Positions 1-7,773 of a stretch of 17,003 bases of DNA are shown here, one piece after another. The notes beneath the pieces are model-generated. The model made no database searches. It had not been told where the DNA came from and saw only the letters and a program-made list of their open reading frames with translations. Location of the stretch: NCBI GenBank assembly GCA_964636625.1, contig CAZWUL010000022.1:1-17003 (forward strand), in the 5' to 3' direction. The position numbers and the translations under genes are program-made. Source of the DNA: CAZWUL01 sp964636625 (GTDB lineage: Bacteria; Atribacterota; Phoenicimicrobiia; Phoenicimicrobiales; Stramentimicrobiaceae). Every line of letters begins with the position of its first letter. The first letter of the stretch is position 1.

Positions 1-1
1 T

Positions 2-295
2 AAATTGCTTAAAGCACAGACAGGAATCAAGCAAAATTATGCTTATTTCCCGGTTGTTTTTGATGGCTTTAAAAAGACCAGAGATAATGTATTTGAAGAA
101 TTAATGAAAAATAATATTTTTACCAGAAAATATTTTTATCCATTAATTAGTGATTATGAATGTTATAAGCATAGATATAATTCTAACGACACCCCAATCG
201 CTAAATATATTGCAAATAGGGTTTTAACTCTACCGTTGTACGCTGATCTAGAATTAGAAGATGTTGATAGGATTTGTAAAATTATTTTAAAGTAG
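2..295 (+). CDS. DegT/DnrJ/EryC1/StrS-family sugar aminotransferase, C-terminal part (5' end outside window)
   Basis: This is the last ~97 codons of a PLP-dependent aminotransferase that aminates keto-deoxysugar nucleotides. The frame is open to the left edge, so the start and the PLP lysine region lie outside the window. The visible part has the family's C-terminal pattern: an 'AYFPVVF' strand, 'NIFTRKYFYPL' (residues that close over the substrate), a 'TPIAKYIANRVLTLPLY' block and a final helix. It ends 9 nt before rfbA and is probably co-transcribed with it. By family knowledge, an aminotransferase next to RfbA and RfbB suggests a dTDP-3- or 4-amino-deoxyhexose (for example a Fuc3N, Qui3N or Qui4N type). 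The exact sugar cannot be told from this fragment. Confidence 0.85.
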   Translation, partial: KLLKAQTGIKQNYAYFPVVFDGFKKTRDNVFEELMKNNIFTRKYFYPLISDYECYKHRYNSNDTPIAKYIANRVLTLPLYADLELEDVDRICKIILK

Positions 296-304
296 AGGAT
301 TAAT

Positions 305-1171
305 ATGAAGGGAATAATTTTAGCAGGTGGCAAAGGAACACGTTTGTATCCTATGACAAAAGCTATTTCCAAGCAATTATTAGCAATATATGATAAACCT
401 TTAGTTTATTACCCTTTATCAGTTTTGATGTTAGCTGGAATTAGAGATATATTAATTATTTCGACACCGGAAGACATCCATCAATATAAAAGACTTTTTA
501 GAGATGGCTCTAATATTGGTGTAAATTTTTCTTATAAAGCGCAGAATAAGCCAAGGGGATTGGCAGATGCCTTTATTTTGGGAGAAAATTTTATTGGTAA
601 AGAAAATGTATGCTTAATATTAGGTGATAATTTGTTTTTTGGCCAGGATTTAACCATGATATTAAATCAGGCAAAATCATTATCAAGTGGAGCAGTTATA
701 TTTGGTTATCCAGTCAAAGATGCACGTTCATTTGGAGTTGTAGAATTTGATGGAAATCATAAAGTAATTTCAATAGAAGAAAAGCCATCTAATCCCAAAT
801 CCAATTATGCTATTCCAGGATTGTATTTTTATGATAATAGAGTGATAGAAATAGCAAAAAGAATTGAACCATCCCACCGTGGGGAAATTGAAATAACTTC
901 TGTTAATGAAATTTACTTAAAAGAAAAAGAACTAAATGTGATATTGCTAAAAAGAGGAATGGCCTGGTTAGATACTGGAACCCCCGAAGGCATGCTTAAA
1001 GCTGCAGAGTTTGTAGAGGCAGTTCAATCACGGCAGGGTTTTTATATAGGCTGCTTAGAGGAAATTGCCTGGCGTCGTGGCTTTATTGATAATAATCAAT
1101 TAAAAAAAATTGGGGAAAATCTGAAAATTACTGCTTATGGTCAGTATATTTTAAGTTTACTGAATGAATAG
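305..1171 (+). CDS. rfbA: Glucose-1-phosphate thymidylyltransferase (RfbA/RmlA)
   Basis: This enzyme converts glucose-1-phosphate and dTTP to dTDP-glucose and pyrophosphate, the first step of dTDP-deoxysugar synthesis in the cytoplasm. At 288 aa it has the normal family length. Visible motifs are the nucleotide-binding loop GGKGTRLYPMT (residues 8-18), the 'KQLLAIYDKPLVYYPLS' signature (23-39), the 'LGDNLFFG' metal-binding segment around D108, 'EEKPSNPKSNYAIPGLYFYD' near residue 157 and 'WLDTGTP' near 220. The ATG follows a GAGGA ribosome binding site. It lies between a sugar aminotransferase and rfbB, an arrangement typical of O-antigen or exopolysaccharide loci. The family assignment is close to certain. 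Confidence 0.96.
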   Translation: MKGIILAGGKGTRLYPMTKAISKQLLAIYDKPLVYYPLSVLMLAGIRDILIISTPEDIHQYKRLFRDGSNIGVNFSYKAQNKPRGLADAFILGENFIGKENVCLILGDNLFFGQDLTMILNQAKSLSSGAVIFGYPVKDARSFGVVEFDGNHKVISIEEKPSNPKSNYAIPGLYFYDNRVIEIAKRIEPSHRGEIEITSVNEIYLKEKELNVILLKRGMAWLDTGTPEGMLKAAEFVEAVQSRQGFYIGCLEEIAWRRGFIDNNQLKKIGENLKITAYGQYILSLLNE

Positions 1172-1207
1172 ATTAGATGTAATTAAATAATGTAAGGTAT
1201 ACATGAT

Positions 1208-2272
1208 ATGAAAAGTGTATTAGTTACCGGTGGAGCTGGCTTTATCGGTTCCAATTTTATTCATTATTTATTTAAAAATGATGACTTTAATGGAAGAATT
1301 ATTAATGTCGATAAACTTACATATGCTGGTAATTTGGATAATTTGAGAGATATTGACAAAAAATATGGTGGTAAAAGATATTTTTTTGAAAATGTAGATA
1401 TTTGTGATTCTACACAGATGAAACAAATATTTGAAAAATATGACATTGATACCGTAGTTCATTTTGCTGCTGAATCGCATGTTGACCGCTCTATATTTGG
1501 GCCAAAAGATTTTATTCAAACGAATATCTTGGGAACTTTTAATTTGCTGGAAATTGCCCGGGAATTCTGGAAAGAAAACAAGGATAATTATTTATTTCAC
1601 CATATAAGTACAGATGAGGTGTATGGTTCAGTTAAAGATGGTGATTGCTTTTATGAACACACATCATATAAGCCCAATAGTCCATATTCAGCCTCAAAAG
1701 CATCTTCAGATCATTTGGTCAGGGCTTATTATAAGACATATGGATTACCTGTTACTATTTCTAATTGTTCCAATAATTACGGACCATATCAGTTTCCGGA
1801 GAAACTAATCCCTTTGATGACTTTAAATATTTTAGAGGAAAAACCATTGCCTGTTTATGGTGATGGGAAAAACATCCGGGATTGGTTATATGTGGAAGAC
1901 CATTGTGCAGCAATCTGGAAAATTCTAAAATATGGGCAAACAGGGGAAACATATAATATTGGCGGAGAAAATGAATGGGAAAATATTAAATTAGTAAATA
2001 GCTTATGTGAGATAATTGCAGGATTAAATAAAAAAAATAAGAATTATTATAAAAAGTTAATCACTTATGTGAAGGATAGGCCTGGTCATGACAGAAGATA
2101 TGCAATTAACTGTGATAAGCTAAAAGATCAGTTAGCCTGGAAACAAAAATATAATTTTCAGGATGGACTGAATAAAACAATTAACTGGTATATTGAAAAT
2201 AAGAATTGGGTTTATAGAGTTAGAAGTGGAAAATATAAAAGATGGATCGAGAAAAACTATGAATCAAAATAG
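1208..2272 (+). CDS. rfbB: dTDP-glucose 4,6-dehydratase (RfbB/RmlB)
   Basis: This extended short-chain dehydrogenase converts dTDP-glucose to dTDP-4-keto-6-deoxyglucose with bound NAD. At 354 aa it has the normal length. It shows the Rossmann motif GGAGFIG (residues 8-14), the 'HFAAESHVDRS' segment (85-95), the catalytic Thr-Asp-Glu triplet in 'STDEVYG' (T135-D136-E137) and the YxxxK pair (Y160, K164). These separate it from plain epimerases. 'SNNYGPYQFPEKLIPL' (188-203) and 'DWLYVEDHCAA' (225-234) also match the family. It starts 36 nt after rfbA. No rfbC or rfbD follows, so in this window the pathway stops at the 4-keto intermediate, which fits use by the upstream aminotransferase rather than for rhamnose. 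Its end overlaps the start of a broken glycosyltransferase by 14 nt. Confidence 0.96.
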   Translation: MKSVLVTGGAGFIGSNFIHYLFKNDDFNGRIINVDKLTYAGNLDNLRDIDKKYGGKRYFFENVDICDSTQMKQIFEKYDIDTVVHFAAESHVDRSIFGPKDFIQTNILGTFNLLEIAREFWKENKDNYLFHHISTDEVYGSVKDGDCFYEHTSYKPNSPYSASKASSDHLVRAYYKTYGLPVTISNCSNNYGPYQFPEKLIPLMTLNILEEKPLPVYGDGKNIRDWLYVEDHCAAIWKILKYGQTGETYNIGGENEWENIKLVNSLCEIIAGLNKKNKNYYKKLITYVKDRPGHDRRYAINCDKLKDQLAWKQKYNFQDGLNKTINWYIENKNWVYRVRSGKYKRWIEKNYESK

Positions 2273-2453
2273 AAAAAATAATTATAAAAATAGAACTTCA
2301 GTTTCAGTAATAATTCCGACGTATAATAGAGCCCATCTTTTAGGACGTGCAATACAAAGTGTATTGAATAAATCCTTTTAGTACTTTGTGCTAATTATTG
2401 TAGACGATAGTTTAGAAATGAAAAAATATTTATTAGGTGAAGATAATGAATGA
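2259..2453 (+). pseudogene. Broken GT2 glycosyltransferase, N-terminal remnant with an in-frame TAG
   Basis: From ATG 2259 the frame encodes the typical first strand and helix of a GT-A fold glycosyltransferase: 'SVSVIIPTYNRAHLLGRAI' followed by 'QSVLNKSF'. A TAG stop then interrupts at 2379-2381. The same frame continues past the stop with 'YFVLIIVDDS', which is the expected next strand and its acidic turn. The stop therefore looks like a nonsense change (CAG to TAG would restore Gln). The frame ends at 2453, beside the start of the next GT2 gene. The DxD motif and the acceptor-binding half are absent, so this is a dead remnant. It overlaps the end of rfbB by 14 nt, which suggests it was once translationally coupled to it. 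Confidence 0.85.
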
Positions 2454-3357
2454 CCATAAAGTATCAGTTATTGTCCCAGTCTATAATGGCGAGAAGTATA
2501 TAAAAAAATTACTTAACTCACTAATGTCTCTAAATTACCCAGAAGATAGTTATGAAATAATAGTAGTTGACAATAATTCTATAGATAATACGATGGAAAT
2601 CATTAAGAAATATCCTGTAAAATTATTAGAGGAGAAAGAGATTCAGAGTTCTTATGCTGCTAGAAATAAGGGGATACAACAATCTAAATATGATATTTTG
2701 GCATTCACTGATGCTGATTGTATTGTTGATAAAAATTGGCTAAAAGAAGGGATAAAACCAATCGTTAACGGTGATGCAGATTTAGTAGGTGGTAAAGTAG
2801 AATTTTATTTTTCTAAAAAGAAAACTATTGCTGAATTATATGATTCTATAACTCATATGCAGATAGAAAATAATGTTAACGAAAGAAATGTTGCCAAAAC
2901 AGCCAATTTGATAACCAAAAAAAAAATCTTTAAAGAAATTGGATTATTTCCTGATAACGTGCAATCAGGAGGAGATGTTCAATGGACTGGCAAAGCAACA
3001 ATAAATGGATTTAGGCTTGTTTATGGTTCTAAGATTGTTGTTTTACACCCTGCTAGAACTCTCGGAGAAATGATTAAAAAACAATATAGAGTGGGAAAAG
3101 GAATGCCATTGATTTGGAAAAATAGTAAAGGCATGGCAAATCAAAGGCCATTTATTATCCAGATTATTAGATTGGTTCTTCCACGTAGAATTAGTACATT
3201 AAGAAAACAAATAATTAAAGATAAAGCTAATGCAGAAATAATGATGAAAAGACTTTTTAAGATCTGGTTGTTTTCTTATTTTTGTAAGTTATCTTCTTTT
3301 TTTGGAGTAATAAGTTATTATATTTCTAGGAAAAATAATGGAAATAAAGCTAATTGA
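2446..3357 (+). CDS. GT2-family glycosyltransferase
   Basis: This is a 303-aa enzyme expected to transfer a sugar from a nucleotide-sugar donor during polysaccharide assembly at the inner membrane face. The GT-A fold is clear: 'VSVIVPVYNGEKYIKKLLNSL' (residues 6-26), the donor-binding turn 'VVDNNSIDNT' (40-49) and the metal-binding D89-A-D91 in 'AFTDADCIV'. A short hydrophobic stretch at the C-terminus ('WLFSYFCKLSSFFGVISYYI') may contact the membrane. I chose ATG 2446 because AGGTGA (2435-2440) precedes it at good spacing; an in-frame GTG at 2437 lies inside that ribosome binding site. The 3' end overlaps the next gene by 20 nt, so the two are probably coupled. Donor and acceptor are unknown. 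Confidence 0.88.
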   Translation: MNDHKVSVIVPVYNGEKYIKKLLNSLMSLNYPEDSYEIIVVDNNSIDNTMEIIKKYPVKLLEEKEIQSSYAARNKGIQQSKYDILAFTDADCIVDKNWLKEGIKPIVNGDADLVGGKVEFYFSKKKTIAELYDSITHMQIENNVNERNVAKTANLITKKKIFKEIGLFPDNVQSGGDVQWTGKATINGFRLVYGSKIVVLHPARTLGEMIKKQYRVGKGMPLIWKNSKGMANQRPFIIQIIRLVLPRRISTLRKQIIKDKANAEIMMKRLFKIWLFSYFCKLSSFFGVISYYISRKNNGNKAN

Positions 3358-4519
3358 TGTATTAGAAAATTTAGCAGTAGAAGGACAGGAAATTGTTAAA
3401 AAGCATAATAAGATTCCTGGTGGCAAGAATGGCCCCTATAACGATTTGGAAACACCTGTAAGAAATTCTTCCCATTGGATAATGATTTTTTCCAAGATTT
3501 ACAAACTAAGTAAACAGAAAAAATATTTAGATAGTATTTATAAATTAGCTGAATACATTATTTCAAATGAGGCAAGGCCATATGGTTATAGTTTTTTTCA
3601 TAGAAATAAAAAAAGAAAGGATAAATGCAATGGATTAATCGGACAAGCATGGACTTTTGAAAGCCTTATAAAAGCATCTGAAATATTGCAAGATGAAAAG
3701 TATAGTAAAATTGCTATTGAAGTTTTCAATCAACATCCTTTTAATGAAAAATATGGTTTATGGAATAGAGTTGAAATTGACGGAAATATATTTTCTTTTG
3801 ATGGGACGTTTAATCATCAGCTATGGTTTGCAAGTAGTGCAAGCTCAATTATTGAAAACAATGATAAAATAATAGAACAAAAAATTAATATTTTTTTAAA
3901 TTATGTAAAAAATAATCTAACTACCATGAATGATGGTCTTATTTTCCATCAGATAAAATGGATTTGGAGAAGGCGCTTACTCAGAAGTTATTTATTTAAC
4001 GCTATTGCAAAAAGTACATATAAAAATATCGAACTTCTTTTAAGGGAAGGAAAATTAAGTTTTAAGTATACTAAAATAAGTGATTTCGAAAAAGAAAGAA
4101 TAAAAAAAGAAATATATAGGTCTGTTGGATACCACTGTTTTAATTTATATGCATTTGCAATTTTAAAAAATAATTTCCCAGAACATAAATTGTGGCAAAA
4201 TCCAATTTTAGATAAAACACTTAGATATATTTTTACTGATAAATACTTTATAGATATAGAGCATAACAAATATGGATTCCCATATAATGCACCGGGATTT
4301 GAAATTCCTTTTATTTTATTTACTTTTTTTAAAAATAATCATAAAGATTATCAAAAACAAATTGAAAAATGGTTAAATATTCAATTTAAAAAAAGCTATA
4401 ATATAGAAAAAAATTGGTTTAGCAATAATAATCCAGATCCATTAACACTCACTTCCAGATTTTATGAGATTACCAGACTACCTGATAACATTTTTAATGA
4501 AATTAATATAAATATATAA
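3338..4519 (+). CDS. Unidentified protein of the polysaccharide cluster, possibly an alpha/alpha-barrel sugar-active protein
   Basis: I do not recognise this 393-aa protein with certainty. It has no signal peptide or clear membrane segment and is rich in Lys, Asn, Ile and aromatic residues. It reads as a series of amphipathic helix pairs: residues ~5-22, 45-76, 100-131 and further pairs to the C-terminus. Conserved-looking aromatic/polar patches lie at the turns: 'NGLIGQAWTFESL' (98-110), 'FDGTFNHQLWFA' (154-165) and 'YNAPGFEIPF'. This pattern resembles six-hairpin glycosidase-type folds (AGE or GH88/GH105-like), which is inference only. It overlaps the upstream GT2 gene by 20 nt, so a role in modifying or making the same glycan is likely. 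No catalytic residue can be assigned. Confidence 0.6.
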   Translation: MEIKLIDVLENLAVEGQEIVKKHNKIPGGKNGPYNDLETPVRNSSHWIMIFSKIYKLSKQKKYLDSIYKLAEYIISNEARPYGYSFFHRNKKRKDKCNGLIGQAWTFESLIKASEILQDEKYSKIAIEVFNQHPFNEKYGLWNRVEIDGNIFSFDGTFNHQLWFASSASSIIENNDKIIEQKINIFLNYVKNNLTTMNDGLIFHQIKWIWRRRLLRSYLFNAIAKSTYKNIELLLREGKLSFKYTKISDFEKERIKKEIYRSVGYHCFNLYAFAILKNNFPEHKLWQNPILDKTLRYIFTDKYFIDIEHNKYGFPYNAPGFEIPFILFTFFKNNHKDYQKQIEKWLNIQFKKSYNIEKNWFSNNNPDPLTLTSRFYEITRLPDNIFNEININI

Positions 4520-4540
4520 ACATCTTAGAAAAATCATAAT

Positions 4541-4711
4541 ATGTATTTCAAAAAAATTGCTGAAGAAATAGATTATTTACTGAGTAACCCGGATAAAGCC
4601 AAAAAAATGGGAGAAAAAGCACGTAAAATGGTTTTAGAAAATTATACCTGGGAAAAAAATGCTGAGAAAACAATAAAGGTCTATGAAGAGGTTTTAAGTA
4701 ATGCCAGGTAA
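4541..4711 (+). pseudogene. Orphan C-terminal remnant of a GT4 glycosyltransferase
   Basis: This 56-codon frame encodes 'FKKIAEEIDYLLSNPDKAKKMGEKARKMV' followed by 'LENYTWEKNAEKTIKVYEEVL'. It is the characteristic final helix pair of GT4 (GT-B fold) glycosyltransferases. It closely parallels the C-terminus of the next gene ('YIINNPAKAKKMGENGKKLI', then 'REKYNWEEESKKLIKIY'). Nothing of the N-terminal domain or the donor site is present, and an in-frame TAG at 4526-4528 closes the frame upstream. It is best read as the leftover 3' end of a deleted glycosyltransferase gene. The ATG of the intact GT4 gene lies inside it, 11 nt before its stop, so translation of the remnant could still feed that start. 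Confidence 0.8.
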
Positions 4712-5819
4712 AGTATGTGTGATAACTACAGTGCATAATCCTTTTGATACCAGAATATTTCACAAAGAGATAAAATCACTGGCAAAAGCAGGATACGCGG
4801 TGACTTTGATTGCTCAACATAATAAGAATGAGGTTGTTGACGGAGTTAAAATTATTGCATTGCCAAAACCTAAAAATAGAATATCGAGAATCTTTTTATT
4901 GAGTTGGAAGGCATATATAATTGCTTTAAAACAAAACGCTGATATTTATCATTTTCATGACCCTGAATTTTTGCCATGGGCAAACAGATTGAAGAAAAAA
5001 ATTAAGGCAAAGGTAATATATGATGTTCATGAAGATTATATGACAAGCATAAAACAAAAAAAATATATACCCTTTTTTTTTAGATGGATTTTTTCAATAA
5101 TTTTTAATTACATAGAAAAATATCGTAGTAAAGAAATGCTAAAAATATTAGCAGAAAAATATTACCAAATGCGATTTCCTGATGGGTATACTATTCTTAA
5201 CTATCCTATATTATCTGAAAAAACAGAACAAAGAAAAGAATATAAGCTAAATATTGTTGAAGAAAATGCTGTTATATATACAGGAAATGTTTCTATAGAC
5301 AGGGGAGCATTCATATTCCCTGAATTAGTAAAAAATATAAAAAATATAAATGTTTATATTGTTGGAAAATGTAGTCCTGAAATTAGTGAACAGATATTTG
5401 TAATAGCTGAAAATGCTCGAGATAGAATCCATATTGACGGAGATGGTTTTATTCCATTTGAAAAAATATTATCCTATTATAAGCAACGTAAGTGGCTAGC
5501 TGGGTTGGCTATTTTTCCATATAGTGAGCATTATTATCAAAAAGAACTTACTAAATTTTTTGAATACATGAGGTATGGTATACCAATAATAGCGTCAAAT
5601 TTTCCAGTATGGAAAAAGTTAATTGAAGAAAGTGAATGTGGTATTTGTGTGAATCCTTCTGATTATAAGGAAATCTCCCAGGTATTTGAATATATTATAA
5701 ATAATCCAGCTAAAGCGAAAAAGATGGGTGAGAATGGAAAGAAGCTTATTAGGGAAAAATATAATTGGGAAGAAGAGAGTAAAAAGTTAATAAAAATTTA
5801 TGGAGATTTAAAGTATTGA
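4701..5819 (+). CDS. GT4-family glycosyltransferase (GT-B fold)
   Basis: This is a 372-aa retaining-type glycosyltransferase of the polysaccharide cluster. The N-terminal domain opens with 'KVCVITTVHNPFDTRIFHKE' (residues 4-23), the glycine-rich-loop equivalent of GT4 enzymes that begin 'H.p.D.RiF.KE'. It continues with 'DIYHFHDPEFLPWA' (81-94) and 'KVIYDVHEDY'. The C-terminal donor-binding domain has 'FFEYMRYGIPIIASNFPVWKKLI' (approximately 287-310), then 'CGICVNPSD'. In that segment the Glu of 'FEYM' is in place of the second Glu of the EX7E motif. It ends in the usual helix pair. The gene begins inside the GT4 remnant and ends 10 nt before a membrane GT2 gene. Donor and acceptor cannot be read from sequence. 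Confidence 0.9.
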   Translation: MPGKVCVITTVHNPFDTRIFHKEIKSLAKAGYAVTLIAQHNKNEVVDGVKIIALPKPKNRISRIFLLSWKAYIIALKQNADIYHFHDPEFLPWANRLKKKIKAKVIYDVHEDYMTSIKQKKYIPFFFRWIFSIIFNYIEKYRSKEMLKILAEKYYQMRFPDGYTILNYPILSEKTEQRKEYKLNIVEENAVIYTGNVSIDRGAFIFPELVKNIKNINVYIVGKCSPEISEQIFVIAENARDRIHIDGDGFIPFEKILSYYKQRKWLAGLAIFPYSEHYYQKELTKFFEYMRYGIPIIASNFPVWKKLIEESECGICVNPSDYKEISQVFEYIINNPAKAKKMGENGKKLIREKYNWEEESKKLIKIYGDLKY

Positions 5820-5829
5820 GGATATTACT

Positions 5830-6987
5830 TTGATATATATTTTTTATATTTCTTTTGTTTTAATATTTTACATTTACATAGGCTATCCTTTACTGTTATT
5901 TCTAATAAATTTATTCAAAAAGAATAAGAATAATACTTCAGATGATTATCTGCCATCAGTTTCAATAATAATTGCTGCTTATAATGAAGAAAAAGTAATA
6001 GAAGATAAGATAAAAAATACTTTAGATATTGATTACCCAAAAGAAAAGCTTGAGATTATCATATTTTCTGATTCATCAAATGACAACACTGATAAAATTG
6101 TTAAAAAATACGAGAAAAAAGGTGTGAAGCTGCTTCGGATTGATGGCAGAAAAGGTAAGACTTATTGCCAGAATAGGGCAGTGGAAAAAGCCAGGGGAGA
6201 AATTATTGTTTTTTCTGATGCCAACAGTATGTATCAGCAGGATGCTATTAAGAAATTGGTTAGAAATTTTACAGACGAACAGGTTGGCTGTATCTCTGGT
6301 GAATTAAAATATATAAGTGGAAAAGATATAAAAAGTGATAATAGTAGTGAGGGTATTTACTGGAAATATGAAAAGAATCTTAAAAGATTGGAAAGTAAAA
6401 TATCATCCCTGGTTGGCGCTAACGGCGCAATTTATGCAGTAAGAAAAAAATTATATGTTAATTTAGCAGATTTTTCCATCAGTGACTTTGCAGAACCATT
6501 ATTGTTATTCCTTAAAGGGTTTAGAACAGTATATGAACCGGGGGCTATTGCTATTGAGAAAAATGATGATACATTCAGAGAATCATACCAGCGCAGAGTT
6601 AGAATTGTTACCAGAACTTTTTCTAATATTATTAAGGACAAGCAATTGGCCAGTACTTTAAATATTTTTCGCTTTGGAATATTTTCTTTACAATTCATTT
6701 CACATAAACTTCTTAGATGGTTTTCAGGATTCTTTCTTATCTTATTGATTATTAGCAATTTGGTATTATATAATCAAGGAATTTTTTATCAAATTATGCT
6801 CTGGGGACAAGTATTGTTTTATTTTCTGGCACTATACGGATTGTTAACAGAGAGGTTTCCTGGAGTAAGGGATATAAAAGTAGCACGTGTTATTTTTTAT
6901 TTCTGCCTTTCTTGTTGGGCTATGCTGGTAGGGGTAAAGAATGGTATATTAAACAAAGAGATGAGAACCTGGGAAACAAATCGTTAA
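5830..6987 (+). CDS. Membrane-bound processive-type GT2 glycosyltransferase
   Basis: This 385-aa enzyme has an N-terminal membrane helix (residues ~2-28), a cytoplasmic GT-A domain and probably three C-terminal membrane helices (~294-314, 322-339, 351-369). The layout resembles poly-N-acetylglucosamine and hyaluronan synthases and related enzymes. Catalytic features are 'VSIIIAAYNEEKVIEDKI' (44-61), 'FSDSSNDNT' (79-87), the D130-A-N132 metal site in 'VFSDANSMY', 'GANGAIYAVRKKLY' (196-209) and 'QRRVRI' (254-259), equivalent to the QxxRW motif of processive GT2s but lacking the Trp. The start is TTG, preceded by GAGGA at good spacing. It is the last gene of the polysaccharide cluster in this window. 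A chain-extending or chain-initiating role is inferred. Confidence 0.88.
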   Translation: MIYIFYISFVLIFYIYIGYPLLLFLINLFKKNKNNTSDDYLPSVSIIIAAYNEEKVIEDKIKNTLDIDYPKEKLEIIIFSDSSNDNTDKIVKKYEKKGVKLLRIDGRKGKTYCQNRAVEKARGEIIVFSDANSMYQQDAIKKLVRNFTDEQVGCISGELKYISGKDIKSDNSSEGIYWKYEKNLKRLESKISSLVGANGAIYAVRKKLYVNLADFSISDFAEPLLLFLKGFRTVYEPGAIAIEKNDDTFRESYQRRVRIVTRTFSNIIKDKQLASTLNIFRFGIFSLQFISHKLLRWFSGFFLILLIISNLVLYNQGIFYQIMLWGQVLFYFLALYGLLTERFPGVRDIKVARVIFYFCLSCWAMLVGVKNGILNKEMRTWETNR

Positions 6988-7773
6988 TAGAGGAATTGTC
7001 ACGGGGATGGCAGACTGTGTAAAAACTCATTCCGGAAATTAAGTGCCTCCACTTACATCAATTATTAACTTAATTATTGGGAATAGTCATATAGTAAATT
7101 AGGTAATAAATAATATTGCCTCTACTTTAACACTATTTTTCGCTTAGAAGGCGACTTTTCACACAACCTGTCGTATTCCGTATAACGTTAAAAAAGTATA
7201 TAGTATCATCGTGTATCGAGTATCGAGTCAAAAGCGTATATCGTATATCGTGAAGAAAAGGAAAATCAAGATGCAAGATGTAAGATGCAAGGGAAAAAAG
7301 TTTTTTGTTATTAGTTTATGGTTTTTCGTAAATAAAAAATAGATAGAATCAACAGATAGGTAACACTTTTGATTCAGGCATAAGTTACACTAACAACTCT
7401 ATTTATTAGATAAAAAAAATTATTTATGAATAATAGATAGTTTATAGTACAAATGCTTGCAATTGTATTTTATGTTATATTTATGATATAAAATTATAAT
7501 TGATTGTGAAATTAAATAAACCGAAAGAGCACGCATACTTATAAACAATGAATAGTGTAACCCTAAAAAATATAATTGAAGATTTTAATCATTTACCAAT
7601 TGCAGAAAAAGAAGCGATACACTAATAAGCAATAGACGGGGCCGGATTTAATTAATTTTACAGCTATGTATGATAAAGAATTTATAAATGTTGCAATATT
7701 ATAAAGACGAGAGATAAGGTTGTTATGTCTTTTTATATATTTTAATTTTGTTGTTTTTATGGAAAGGGTTTAA
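6988..7773. other. 786-bp gene-free gap with repeat fragments and a gene relic
   Basis: No intact gene is supported here on either strand. A short stem (tcgctt/aggcga, 7140-7154) followed by a T-rich tract could weakly terminate the upstream operon. The stretch 7174-7190 matches the tail of the island's composite repeat (the 'tattccgtataacgtta' word). Next come reiterated words: 'gtatcgagtatcgag' and 'gtatatcgtatatcg' (7201-7254), then 'gatgcaagatgtaagatgcaa' type reiterations near 7268-7291. A decayed antitoxin locus occupies ~7440-7625 and is listed separately. The GPT-family gene's GGAAAGGG ribosome binding site (7761-7768) closes the gap. Confidence 0.7.
7440..7625 (+). pseudogene. Decayed antitoxin locus (upstream region and first 25 codons), relative of the gene at 10079
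   Basis: The frame from ATG 7548 encodes 'MNSVTLKNIIEDFNHLPI' then 'AEKEAIH' and a stop at 7623. This parallels the N-terminus of the intact antitoxin at 10079 ('MSNVNLNKIIEDFKHLPI', then 'EEKEYAL'). Similarity extends about 100 bp upstream of both starts, with shared 'attttatgttat', 'tttatgat' and 'attgattgt' blocks. The whole upstream control region is therefore related, not just the protein. The rest of the antitoxin and all of the toxin are missing. It lies between the polysaccharide cluster and the GPT-family gene, outside the main TA island. Confidence 0.8.
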
